From an uncultured Caulobacterales bacterium (GTDB lineage: Bacteria > Pseudomonadota > Alphaproteobacteria > Caulobacterales > Maricaulaceae): a stretch of 64,000 nucleotides of DNA. The notes under the pieces are model-generated. The model was not told where the DNA came from. It saw only the letters and a program-made list of their open reading frames with translations, and made no database searches. This document shows positions 1 to 8,812 of the stretch, in pieces. Numbering within the stretch: the first letter of the stretch is position 1; every line of letters starts with the position of its first letter. Location: NCBI GenBank assembly GCA_937929915.1, contig CALFUN010000005.1:20665-84664 (forward strand), written 5' to 3'. The position numbers were made by a program, and so were the translations under genes.

Positions 1-1
1 T

Positions 2-394
2 CTATACGTCAAAGAAGGTGAGGATCGCAACTTTCTGATTATTGACGCAGCCATGAATGATCTCATCCGTCCCGCCCTATATGATGCTTATCACGATATA
101 GAACCTGTTATCGCTGCGGGCCCAAATTTCACCCAAGAGACTTACGATGTTGTTGGCCCGATTTGCGAGAGCGGTGATACATTTACGAAATCACGCGAAA
201 TGCCGTCTTTAAACGATGGCGATCTTGTTGTTTTGCATTCGGCTGGCGCATATGGGGCCGCGCAATCTAGTCAATATAACACTCGCCCGCTCATTCCCGA
301 AGTGCTTGTCAGTGGCGACAAATATGCCGTTATTCGTGAACGTCCAAGCGTGGCCGATATATTGAAAACAGAGTCGATCCCAGATTGGTTATAA
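2..394 (+). CDS. lysA: Diaminopimelate decarboxylase, C-terminal part
   Basis: This is the 3' end of a gene that starts before the window; the reading frame is open from base 2, so the track's Met at 53 is internal. LysA is a PLP enzyme that decarboxylates meso-diaminopimelate to L-lysine in the cytoplasm. The family's conserved segments are present: DAAMNDLIRPALYDAYH, which carries substrate-binding residues, and the active-site loop CESGDTF contributed across the dimer interface. About 131 residues are visible, so roughly two thirds of the protein is missing. It is followed after 94 bases by a TIGR02302 protein on the same strand, a neighbour pair familiar from Caulobacterales-like genomes (recalled knowledge). 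Confidence 0.95.
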   Translation, partial: LYVKEGEDRNFLIIDAAMNDLIRPALYDAYHDIEPVIAAGPNFTQETYDVVGPICESGDTFTKSREMPSLNDGDLVVLHSAGAYGAAQSSQYNTRPLIPEVLVSGDKYAVIRERPSVADILKTESIPDWL

Positions 395-488
395 AGCTTA
401 TAAAAAGGCTGTATTTTACTGCGTTTTTTCGTCACTCTCACGGAAAATTAACGCGACAATATATTTCGCGTAGCTATAGTGATTTTTC

Positions 489-3257
489 ATGAGCGAAGCG
501 CCTGAAACATATCAGCCATTATTTAAAAAATTGGCCCGCTATACGCAGATCGCGCGCGCGCGTTTGATCTGGGAACGCTATATGCCTGTGCTGGCCAAAG
601 GCTTACTCGCGGTCATAGTTTTTCTTATCACGACCTATTTTGGGATTTGGGAGCGCCTTGGAGATCCGTGGCGTCTTATCGCTCTGCTCGCAACGCTCGC
701 TTATTTAAGCCATGGGGTTTGGCAAGCAACCCAACAAATTTGGCCGAACCGATCTGATGCGCGGCGCCGCACGGAACGCGATTCAGACCAATCTCACCGC
801 CCGCTTGATACGCTTGATGATCGCCCTGCCTTATCCGCAGATGCTTGGCCAGCCCATTATCAAAACGCTCTTAAACAAGCCAAAAATATTCGCGCGCCAA
901 AGGGCCGCCCTGCTCTTGCGAAAATCGATCCTTATTATTTGCGCTATGTTGCCCCAGCCGCCTTAATCGCAGCCAGTATCTATATCGCAGGGTTTGGTAC
1001 AGAGCGTTTACGTTATGCCCTCTTACCCAGTTGGCAATCTGCCATACATCCGTCAAACGTGAAATTCGAAGCTTGGATTGACCCGCCCGCCTATACAGGC
1101 CGCCCGCCGATTTATTTCAAAGATCGTAGCAAAATAGATGTGCCCGCTGGCTCGGAATTTGTTGTCCGCGCATCAGGCGCTAAAAACTTACCAAGGCCGA
1201 AATTCACCCAAGGCCTGCGCAGCCGTTTTCTACCGCTCAAACAGCTTGGCGCAAAAAGCTTTGAAGCCCGCACTGAAATAACTAATAGTGCCGTGGCACA
1301 ATGGCGTATCGGCACACGCCGTCAAAGCTGGGCGCTTAACATGCAGCCCGATTTACCGCCGACAATAGAGATTTTGGAGCCTCCCAAAGCTGATAAGCGC
1401 GACCGTCTTGCTTTTACCTATGCGCTTGAAGATGATTACGGTGTCGAAAACCTCCGCTTGGAAATGGCCGAGCTTTATGAAGGCTTTCTGCCAGACGCTA
1501 TCTTTGACGGAGATACGGAATTTGCCGTCATCGCCTTATCCTCAAGCTCGGTTAAAAAAGCCGAAAATGCGAGCGCAGCCATTGACTTAACCAAGCATAT
1601 TCTTGCAGGGCGCAAAGTGATTGGCCGTCTTGTCGCAACGGATGGGCGCGGACAAAAAGCAGTGTCTGAGCCTGTTTATTTTACAGTGCCTGATAAGATT
1701 TTCGTCGAACCGCTTGCCAAAGCTGTTGTGGAAAACCGTACGCTGATTATGAGCGCGGCAGACCAAGATTACGCACCCTATAAACCTCGCACGCGTGCAG
1801 ATGGATATTGGAATCTTTATGAGCCTGAGCAGCGCATGTCCCGCGCGCCCGAAAATATTCAGCGTGCTGCGCTTTTGATCGAGGCTGTGACCGATACGCC
1901 AGATCGCCTATTTACCGACCCAACCGTCTATATGGCACTGCGAAATATACGCGCACAATTACGCTATGCTGATAGTCAGGAGGATTTGCGCGGCTTGCCA
2001 GAAACGCTCTGGAAAATTGCGCTACGCGCCGAATTTGGTGTGCTTGGCACGGCCTTAGAAGAAATGCGCGAAGCTCAAGCTGCGCTACAAGAAGGTTTGG
2101 CACGCCGCGCACCACAACGCGAAATCGACACATTATTTGAACGCTATAATCTGGCCGTTGAAGCTTATACCGAAGAATTGCGCCGCAAAGCCATTGAGGA
2201 AGGCAACTTTGCTGATGAAGACAATAGCGGCGGGGGTGATGGCGGCGGATTGCAAAGTGTTGACGAGATTGAAGAGTTACTCAAGCTCATTGAAGAAGCC
2301 AATAAAGTCGGCGATGTGGAAGGCGCGCGTAAAGCTCTTGCTCGTCTTGCCGAAGTTCTAGAACAGCTTCAAATCGAGTTGTCGAAAGGCGGCGGCGGGG
2401 GCGGTGATGGCGGCGGAGAGTTATCCGAAGAAGAACAAAAAGCGCTTGAAGATCTTGCCGAAACCATTGGCGAACAGCGCGACCTCCAAGATGAAACCCG
2501 CCAAGCTGAACGCGCCGAACAAGACCGCGAAAATGGCAATGAGACAGATGGTGATGAAAGCCTAGCACCTGAAGAACTAGCAGACCGTCAGGCCGAATTA
2601 GAGCAGTTACTCGATCAACTCGAAGATGCCATTCCTGATAGTCTTGGCCTTGGCGATGGCCCAATTTCTGTAGGCGAAAATGAAGATGGTAACGGCGCTG
2701 GCGAGGATGGACAAACGCAGCAACAGGCGGGTTCAGGTGAAGAGGCAGGCTCTCAAAATGGCGAAACTGGCGAAGAGCAAGGCGGCGGCCAACCCGCTGA
2801 AAACGGCCAAGGCGGCGGTACAGGAACGCCTAATACCAATAGCCAAGGCTCTGGCGGAAATACAGGCCCGCAAAGCATAGAAGAGGCTTTAAATGCTGCG
2901 CGCCGCGCAATGGCTGAAAGCCGCGGGCAACTTGAAAATGGCGACCTGTCTGGCGCACGCCAAACCCAAAGTGATATTATCGCCGAATTGCGCCGCGCGG
3001 GCGAAGCTATTGCCGAAGCTGCCAATAGCAGCGAGGACGGCGAAGGCAGCGGGCAAGAGGGTGCCAATGGCAATGACCCACTTGGCCGCGAGGGCGATGG
3101 CAATGCGAGCGGGAACAACTCCGAAGCTGATATTGACACGCGGGATAATGCCACGCGCTCGCGCGAATTGCTAGAAGAGCTACGCCGCCGCGCCGCAGAG
3201 CAAGGCCGAACGCCCGAAGAATTGGAATATTTAGAACGGCTATTGAAACGGTTTTAG
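489..3257 (+). CDS. TIGR02302 family (DUF4175) membrane protein
   Basis: A large alphaproteobacterial envelope protein of unknown biochemical function, 922 residues, about the family's usual size. Two hydrophobic helices near residues 35-78 and a third near 152-170 anchor it in the inner membrane. The rest resembles the TIGR02302 body, with a beta-rich part containing WIDPPAYTGRPP followed by a helical part. From about residue 585 to the end it becomes a low-complexity region rich in Gly, Glu, Gln and Asn, with GGGGGGDGGG runs between coiled-coil-like helices. It directly follows lysA on the same strand. The role is unproven; an envelope or peptidoglycan-related function is only a guess from its topology. 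Confidence 0.85.
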   Translation: MSEAPETYQPLFKKLARYTQIARARLIWERYMPVLAKGLLAVIVFLITTYFGIWERLGDPWRLIALLATLAYLSHGVWQATQQIWPNRSDARRRTERDSDQSHRPLDTLDDRPALSADAWPAHYQNALKQAKNIRAPKGRPALAKIDPYYLRYVAPAALIAASIYIAGFGTERLRYALLPSWQSAIHPSNVKFEAWIDPPAYTGRPPIYFKDRSKIDVPAGSEFVVRASGAKNLPRPKFTQGLRSRFLPLKQLGAKSFEARTEITNSAVAQWRIGTRRQSWALNMQPDLPPTIEILEPPKADKRDRLAFTYALEDDYGVENLRLEMAELYEGFLPDAIFDGDTEFAVIALSSSSVKKAENASAAIDLTKHILAGRKVIGRLVATDGRGQKAVSEPVYFTVPDKIFVEPLAKAVVENRTLIMSAADQDYAPYKPRTRADGYWNLYEPEQRMSRAPENIQRAALLIEAVTDTPDRLFTDPTVYMALRNIRAQLRYADSQEDLRGLPETLWKIALRAEFGVLGTALEEMREAQAALQEGLARRAPQREIDTLFERYNLAVEAYTEELRRKAIEEGNFADEDNSGGGDGGGLQSVDEIEELLKLIEEANKVGDVEGARKALARLAEVLEQLQIELSKGGGGGGDGGGELSEEEQKALEDLAETIGEQRDLQDETRQAERAEQDRENGNETDGDESLAPEELADRQAELEQLLDQLEDAIPDSLGLGDGPISVGENEDGNGAGEDGQTQQQAGSGEEAGSQNGETGEEQGGGQPAENGQGGGTGTPNTNSQGSGGNTGPQSIEEALNAARRAMAESRGQLENGDLSGARQTQSDIIAELRRAGEAIAEAANSSEDGEGSGQEGANGNDPLGREGDGNASGNNSEADIDTRDNATRSRELLEELRRRAAEQGRTPEELEYLERLLKRF

Positions 3258-3474
3258 AGCATAATCTGCGGGAAATGCGAACTATGCGCAGCTCATGCAC
3301 TTGCCTCACAATGCTCCTATGCCGCACCCCTTCATCCGTAAAATTCATGCATAGTTTAAAAACAAAATACATCTAAAGCGCTATAATTCGTGCTGATACT
3401 TATCAATTTAAGGCAATTTTTATAAATTATTGATACATATCTTTCCTATGAATTTGCAACAAGGTTATTGCATA

Positions 3475-3876
3475 ATGTCAAGAACATCAGCTGATACATG
3501 GAATCATATTTTAACGCTCATGGCCGCCATAGTGGTATCAGATGCGCGTGTAGTCGAAGATGAAATTGATAGTTTTCTCAAAAATGTAAAACTAATTGCC
3601 GATGACCTTGATCGAGCACTGGAAGTGTCTGAAGATGATTTAATCCATTGGTTCAACGCAAAACGTAACCACATCGCGCAACAAACAACACATCAAAATA
3701 TGAACCGTTTTATTGTTAATAACATTATTTCTTTGGAACCGTTTTATGAGAAACAGACTCTATTAAATTGTTTAATCAGCATTGCAGCGTCCGATTCCGA
3801 CATGCATGAAAAAGAAGTCGATATTATCAATATTGCCGCAGCATATTGGGAATTATCTCCCATTCGGCGGAATTAG
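3475..3876 (+). CDS. TerB-like helical protein
   Basis: A soluble, all-helical protein of about 133 residues. The pattern of two helical halves with acidic motifs (VVSDARVVEDEIDSF and later IAASDSDMHEKEVDII) matches the TerB/DUF533-like tellurite-resistance fold, in which such acidic loops may bind metal. I place the start at the ATG at 3475, which has AAGG ten bases upstream; the track's TTG start at 3430 has no ribosome-binding site. It ends 24 bases before the convergent serine hydrolase. TerB-like domains are widespread and usually uncharacterised, so no specific function is claimed. Confidence 0.6.
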   Translation: MSRTSADTWNHILTLMAAIVVSDARVVEDEIDSFLKNVKLIADDLDRALEVSEDDLIHWFNAKRNHIAQQTTHQNMNRFIVNNIISLEPFYEKQTLLNCLISIAASDSDMHEKEVDIINIAAAYWELSPIRRN

Positions 3877-3900
3877 GCCCGCTTAATTGTCTCTGAGGGT

Positions 3901-5079
3901 TTACTGTCCGAAATCCATCCAATCTTGCGGTGCAAAACCGTAAAGCTGATCAAGAAATTCCATTTGCAAACCAATGGGGCGCGTATGCGGGCTGTTCCAC
4001 ATCACAGCAATACCTGCATTTTTCTCAGGGTCAAATAATGTCAATGCGCGGTAGCCTTGTACACCTCCGCGATGCCCGACAACTTTATGCCCGTAATAAT
4101 CATATGTCCGCCACCCCAGACCATAATGCGCATTTTGTAGCGCATCAAACCGGCGGTTTAAAAAGCGCTGCTCACGCGGAGTTTGCACGCGCGGGCGCTG
4201 CATTTCATTCAGGCGTTCATCAGGAAAATCAGAATGATCGGGCATTTGCGCAATCATCCATTTTGCTAAATCTTTGACGGAGGAATTCACCCCCGCAGCT
4301 GCAGGTACGCGATAATAATTTGGTTTAACTTTTTCGATGCGTTTGCCAAAGCGGGTATGAGGCCGCGCCCAGTTTTTTGCGCTAATTAACCCATCATAGG
4401 TCACGCTCGCCGTCGTCATGCCAAGCGGATTAAACACACGTTCTTGCACGACTTGGGCGTAAGATTTACCCGTAATGCGCTCAATGATTTCAGAACTCGC
4501 ATCATAGGTCACGTTTTGATAGGTATGGCATGTCGCAGGCGCGCAGAGATATTCAAGCTTTGCAAGCTCAGAGCGCGAAATTTGCGCGCTATCCCCGCCT
4601 TCAATACGGTTATCATAAGCGTTGCGGACAATCCCGATTTGATGCGATAGCAAATTAAATAGGCTAATTTTAACGGGCGCAGGTGGCAATTTTAATGACG
4701 GCGCCAAATCTTCGGCTTTGGCATCCAAATTAAAATGCCCATCTTCGGCCAAAGATAAAACCGTATTGGCCGCGACACCTTTAGACACAGAGGCCCACCG
4801 AAAGATTGTATCTTCAGTCACAAGTTTCCCGCTATCGCGCAGCGCCTCTCCGTAACCTTTGGCAAAGGTAATTTGCCCGTTTTCGACAATCGCCATCGCC
4901 AGCCCTGTCATTTCAAGCTGCTGCATCAAGCGCGCAGCGCGTGCGTCCATATGGGATGTATTGACTTGCTGAGGCAATTTTACTTTTGGCGGATCAAGCG
5001 TTTTGGCACTCGCAGGTATAGCGAGGCTGCCCAAGCCGCAAAGTATAAATATGAAAGACCGTATTCGCATAAGTCGCAC
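3901..5079 (-). CDS. Serine hydrolase, beta-lactamase (class C/EstB) family
   Basis: A secreted or periplasmic penicillin-binding-protein-like hydrolase of 392 residues. An N-terminal signal peptide (about residues 1-25, ending IPASA) is followed by the class C beta-lactamase fold. The catalytic SxxK tetrad is SVSK at residues 97-100. The Tyr motif is YDAS, and the third-strand motif is HRGG near residue 340, in place of KTG. These point to an esterase, D-aminopeptidase or peptidase rather than a proven beta-lactamase; the natural substrate cannot be told from sequence. It lies downstream of uppP on the same strand with a 71-base gap, so it may be co-transcribed with the cell-wall-related uppP. 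Confidence 0.85.
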   Translation of the reverse strand: MRLMRIRSFIFILCGLGSLAIPASAKTLDPPKVKLPQQVNTSHMDARAARLMQQLEMTGLAMAIVENGQITFAKGYGEALRDSGKLVTEDTIFRWASVSKGVAANTVLSLAEDGHFNLDAKAEDLAPSLKLPPAPVKISLFNLLSHQIGIVRNAYDNRIEGGDSAQISRSELAKLEYLCAPATCHTYQNVTYDASSEIIERITGKSYAQVVQERVFNPLGMTTASVTYDGLISAKNWARPHTRFGKRIEKVKPNYYRVPAAAGVNSSVKDLAKWMIAQMPDHSDFPDERLNEMQRPRVQTPREQRFLNRRFDALQNAHYGLGWRTYDYYGHKVVGHRGGVQGYRALTLFDPEKNAGIAVMWNSPHTRPIGLQMEFLDQLYGFAPQDWMDFGQ

Positions 5080-5150
5080 CTAAAGACTTTAGATGAAAAT
5101 TGGAAATATATTTAAATTAAAAATACCTCATTAAAGTTAACATAAAACTT

Positions 5151-5957
5151 TTAAGTCAGCCCAATCCACGCCAACAATATTGCCCCTAAAACCACACGGT
5201 ACACCATGAAGGGGAACATCCCTATCTTTGGAACATATTTCATAAAGGCCGCTATGGTCAGATATGCAACAATGAAAGACAAAGCCGCAACCATGAGGCC
5301 GCCGCTTAAATTGGCATTGCCGCTGCCTTCGCTTGCCAATTTATACATCGCATAAACTCCGCTAACGCCAATGATAGGCAGGCTCATCAACATGGAAAAC
5401 CGCGCAGATTCAGAGCGAGTTAAACCCAGCGCCAAAGCTGCGGTCATGGTAATGCCAGAGCGCGATGTGCCCGGTATCAGCGCAAGCATTTGCGCGAGCC
5501 CCATTGCAATCGCACCTTTCCATGTTAACTCTTTAGTGGTCTTTGTCTGGCGTCCCCAAATATCTGCTAGCCAAAGAACAATCCCAAAAAATATAAAGGC
5601 AAGCGCAATGATCAGCGGTGAGCGGAGCGCATCACTCGCCCCGCTAAATTCTATCACCACACCAAGCATTAAAACGGGCGGCGTGGTCAATATAAGATTC
5701 AATGCTAGGGCGGAGTTCATATTGAGCCGGCGTCTAAGCAAATCAAAAAACCCTAAAACCACCCCCCAAACATCTTGGCGAAAATATGCCAGAACCGCAA
5801 AAAGCGTACCGAAATGCGCCATAAGATCAATCATTGCGCCTTGGTCTTCCCAGTCCAATATCTGCGCAGGCAAGATCAAATGCGCGGAACTGCTCACAGG
5901 GAGAAATTCCGTTAGGCCTTGAATAATAGCCAAAATAATAAGTTGTAACCAGGACAT
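5151..5957 (-). CDS. uppP: Undecaprenyl-diphosphatase
   Basis: Integral inner-membrane phosphatase (BacA/UppP) that dephosphorylates undecaprenyl diphosphate to recycle the lipid carrier for peptidoglycan and other surface polymers. The 268-residue length is normal. Both active-site signatures are intact: GLTEFLPVSSSAH near residues 14-26 and PGTSRSG near 163-169, carrying the catalytic Glu, Ser and Arg. The rest is hydrophobic helices. The gene starts nine bases after the CPBP protease gene upstream, so the two probably form an operon. Overexpression in other bacteria gives bacitracin resistance (family knowledge). Confidence 0.96.
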   Translation of the reverse strand: MSWLQLIILAIIQGLTEFLPVSSSAHLILPAQILDWEDQGAMIDLMAHFGTLFAVLAYFRQDVWGVVLGFFDLLRRRLNMNSALALNLILTTPPVLMLGVVIEFSGASDALRSPLIIALAFIFFGIVLWLADIWGRQTKTTKELTWKGAIAMGLAQMLALIPGTSRSGITMTAALALGLTRSESARFSMLMSLPIIGVSGVYAMYKLASEGSGNANLSGGLMVAALSFIVAYLTIAAFMKYVPKIGMFPFMVYRVVLGAILLAWIGLT

Positions 5958-5966
5958 GCAGGCTTT

Positions 5967-6848
5967 CTAAGGGCTTATGGTTAGCGAAGTCTTGCGATTA
6001 AAGACCCAAATCAAGAAAACCGCTATGAATAAAACCACAAATCCGCCAATACCCAAAAGACCCTTCCACGGCATATCCATTGAGGATTGCGCAAATAGGG
6101 CATATCCTGTCATTGCATTGGTTGTACCATGTAATAGGCACGGCCCCCAAATCGAGCCTGATTTCATCCGTATCCAACTATATATTGGCCCCATTAATGT
6201 ACATAAGCCGATAAACACAATACTGCCAATCATCGGCATGGCAGGGTAATTATGACCTAAGAGGATGATTGGCGCATGCCACAGCCCCCACAATCCGCCT
6301 GTTATCCAACTGGCAGACCAAAAGCCCTTAGATTTTAACTGATCCCACAAATAGCCGCGCCATCCAAGTTCTTCAGACGCCATTAACGGCCAATTTATCA
6401 ACGGGCCAAGAAATACAGCGGCTCCAAATAAGATAATGCCCATATAAGGCCCGTTAAGCTGCTCTATCGCCGCCTCTCTTTGCACATTACTCAAATCAAC
6501 TTCGGCCAGCGATGCTATATTCGACTGCACTGGGTCCGTAAGCGACACATCAGGTGCAAGTAAGGAAACCAGCAGAGCGCCCGTCACAATCCCAATACCG
6601 ACCAACCAAGCGGCAGGCAGATACCACGTAAACGGACCAGATAGACCCAGCGCGTCTACGCGGCGGCCCTTTTCATAGATAAAAGCGCAGACCAAAGCCC
6701 CTAATGCTGGGCCGCACATGTAAAAAAGCATCAGAATTATTGCATATGTATCTAATCCCTCTAATCCGCTCGTGAGCTTAATTGCAAGAGCTATAACCCA
6801 AGAAAATCCATAAGAAACAGTTATATAAGTTAATATTTTTCTATTCAT
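5967..6848 (-). CDS. CPBP family intramembrane glutamic endopeptidase
   Basis: A polytopic membrane protein of 293 residues belonging to the CPBP/Abi (CAAX-protease-related) family. The family motifs are visible: EELGWRG at residues 159-165 (the EExxxR motif with the catalytic Glu pair) and GLWHAP ending at His191 (the FxxxH-type motif). Around these are at least seven hydrophobic segments. Known relatives cleave prenylated or membrane-embedded substrates, or act in bacteriocin self-immunity; the substrate here is unknown. It is the first gene of a likely two-gene operon with uppP and is divergent from gltD, the intergenic gap being about 110 bases. Confidence 0.85.
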   Translation of the reverse strand: MNRKILTYITVSYGFSWVIALAIKLTSGLEGLDTYAIILMLFYMCGPALGALVCAFIYEKGRRVDALGLSGPFTWYLPAAWLVGIGIVTGALLVSLLAPDVSLTDPVQSNIASLAEVDLSNVQREAAIEQLNGPYMGIILFGAAVFLGPLINWPLMASEELGWRGYLWDQLKSKGFWSASWITGGLWGLWHAPIILLGHNYPAMPMIGSIVFIGLCTLMGPIYSWIRMKSGSIWGPCLLHGTTNAMTGYALFAQSSMDMPWKGLLGIGGFVVLFIAVFLIWVFNRKTSLTISP

Positions 6849-6959
6849 GTTTTTTATTTTTTATCCTTTTTGGACAAATTGTCGCACCTTGTCAAAGTCA
6901 AATATATCCGCTATGGGCCGCCTCTAACACTTAAACCCGCATATCTAGCTGAGACCGTC

Positions 6960-8387
6960 ATGGCAAATAAAATGCTCCAATTCGTCGATACTGACCGCAA
7001 AATGCCTGAAAAACGTAACCCGGCGGAACGCCGTGAAGATTTCATGGAGATTTACGGTGATTATATAGATGCAAAAGCCAAAGAGCAGGCTTCGCGCTGT
7101 TCGCAATGCGGAGTGCCTTTTTGCCAAAACCATTGTCCGCTTGAAAACAATATACCCGATTGGTTAAAATTAACGGCGCAGGGCCGCTTGCAAGACGCTT
7201 ATGAGGTCTCTAGCGCGACTAATAACATGCCCGAAATTTGTGGCCGTATCTGCCCGCAAGACCGCCTTTGCGAAGGCTCATGCGTGATTGAACAATCTGG
7301 CCACGGCACCGTGACAATCGGATCCGTTGAACGGTTTTTAACCGATACAGCTTGGCAGGAAGGCTGGGTACCGCCGCTCAAGCCGCGCCGTGAGCGGGCG
7401 CAATCTGTTGGCATTATCGGGGCAGGTCCAGCGGGCCTTGCAGCGGCAGAACAACTGCGCGAACAAGGCTGGCAAGTGAGCGTCTATGACCGTTATGACC
7501 GCGCAGGCGGGCTTTTGATCTATGGTATTCCGAATTTTAAGCTCGAAAAAGAAATTGTACAACGCCGCACAAAACGCCTCGAAGATGGCGGGGTAGAATT
7601 TGTGTTAAATTGTGATGTTGGCGTTGATATTGCTTTTGAAAAGCTACGCGCAAAACATGATGCCGTGCTAATTGCTACAGGTGTTTATGCTGCGCGGAAT
7701 TTAAATTGCGCTGGCGCGGACACGCAAGGTGTCACCCCTGCCCTGCCCTTTTTAATTGAAAGCAATCGGCGCGGATTGGGCGACGATATTCGAGCTGAAA
7801 CAGCGGCCAACAAAAATGTCATTGTCATTGGCGGCGGCGACACGGCCATGGATTGCGTCAGAACCGCTATCCGCCAAGGCGCGAAATCTGTCACTTGCCT
7901 CTATCGCCGCGATCAAGCCAATATGCCTGGCTCGGCCCGCGAAACGGCGAATGCTCAAGAAGAAGGCGTAAATTTTGAATGGCTCGCCGCGCCGAAATCT
8001 ATTTCGGATAAAAATGGCAAGGTTAGCGCCCTGCGTGCCGACCGCATGCGCCTTGGCAGCAAAGACAGTTCTGGACGCCAAACCCCAGAGCCTATTCGCG
8101 GCGCGGATTTTGACATCAAAGCAGATTTAATCATCAAAGCTCTTGGGTTTTTACCTGAAGATATGAAAACCCTCTCAGATGAGTTGACGGTTACCCGTTG
8201 GGGGACATTACGGGTCAATCCTTTGACCTTTGAAACCAATTTAGATGGCGTTTATGCAGCCGGCGATATTACGCGCGGCGCGAGCCTTGTGGTTTGGGCA
8301 ATACGCGAGGGCCGCGATGCCGCTGCGCATATGCATAAATACTTACGCGCGATTGAAAACGCGCAACAACCCGTTGCAGCAGAATAA
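6960..8387 (+). CDS. gltD: Glutamate synthase (NADPH) small subunit
   Basis: The beta subunit passes electrons from NADPH through FAD and iron-sulfur clusters to the large subunit, which makes glutamate from glutamine and 2-oxoglutarate. I choose ATG 6960 (475 residues, the usual GltD size) over the track's TTG at 6870. The N-terminal cysteine cluster CSQCGVPFCQNHCP is at about residues 47-60, with a second group (CGRICPQDRLCEGSC) near 94-108. FAD-binding GIIGAGPAG is near 151-159 and the NADPH-site VIGGGDTAMDC near 290. The C-terminal AAGDITRG motif contacts FAD. Its stop TAA shares one base with the ATG of the GFA gene (TAATG), so translation is probably coupled. Confidence 0.96.
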   Translation: MANKMLQFVDTDRKMPEKRNPAERREDFMEIYGDYIDAKAKEQASRCSQCGVPFCQNHCPLENNIPDWLKLTAQGRLQDAYEVSSATNNMPEICGRICPQDRLCEGSCVIEQSGHGTVTIGSVERFLTDTAWQEGWVPPLKPRRERAQSVGIIGAGPAGLAAAEQLREQGWQVSVYDRYDRAGGLLIYGIPNFKLEKEIVQRRTKRLEDGGVEFVLNCDVGVDIAFEKLRAKHDAVLIATGVYAARNLNCAGADTQGVTPALPFLIESNRRGLGDDIRAETAANKNVIVIGGGDTAMDCVRTAIRQGAKSVTCLYRRDQANMPGSARETANAQEEGVNFEWLAAPKSISDKNGKVSALRADRMRLGSKDSSGRQTPEPIRGADFDIKADLIIKALGFLPEDMKTLSDELTVTRWGTLRVNPLTFETNLDGVYAAGDITRGASLVVWAIREGRDAAAHMHKYLRAIENAQQPVAAE

Positions 8388-8812
8388 TGAATAAGCTGAC
8401 AGGACATTGCCTATGCGGCGGCGTGCAATTTGAAACGCCGATGCCTGGACATATTGATGCGTGTCATTGCGACATGTGTCGCCGCTGGAATGGCGGGCCA
8501 TTCATAGGCGCTGATTTTCGTCACGGCATTACTTTAACGCAGGCAGATAGCCTTGCATGGTATGATAGCTCTGATTGGGCCAAGCGCGGGTTTTGTAAAA
8601 TTTGCGGCACAAGTTTATTTTATTGCTTAAAAGAGGATCCTAACTTTTGGAGTATCTCGGGCGGAACACTCAACCTTCCAGAGGGCCTGACGCTCGGTAA
8701 AGAAATATTTATCGACGAAAAACCTGATTATTATGATTTAGCGGGCGACCAACCCAAATTAACGGGGGCAGAAGCTCTCGCCGCGTTCACTGCAGGACAA
8801 GATGATGCCTAA
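8387..8812 (+). CDS. GFA/CENP-V family zinc-binding protein
   Basis: A small (141 aa) cytoplasmic protein of the glutathione-dependent formaldehyde-activating (GFA) superfamily. The zinc-ligand cysteines are all visible: CLCGG near residue 8, CHCDMC near residue 27 and CKICG near residue 70. Many relatives have no proven formaldehyde-glutathione activity, so the substrate is open. The gene sits between gltD and gltB. Its ATG overlaps the gltD stop by one base and its end overlaps the gltB start by 11 bases, so all three are almost certainly co-translated from one mRNA. That placement is the interesting part (see findings). Confidence 0.9.
   Translation: MNKLTGHCLCGGVQFETPMPGHIDACHCDMCRRWNGGPFIGADFRHGITLTQADSLAWYDSSDWAKRGFCKICGTSLFYCLKEDPNFWSISGGTLNLPEGLTLGKEIFIDEKPDYYDLAGDQPKLTGAEALAAFTAGQDDA

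Noticed and set aside
2287-2664. Minus-strand ORF of 125 codons in the TIGR02302 gene
   Set aside because: It is the complement of the low-complexity Glu/Gly region and has no family, start site or conservation signal visible.
3901-5079. Antibiotic-resistance beta-lactamase
   Set aside because: The SVSK and HRGG motifs fit the esterase/peptidase branch of the family, and nothing shows activity against antibiotics.
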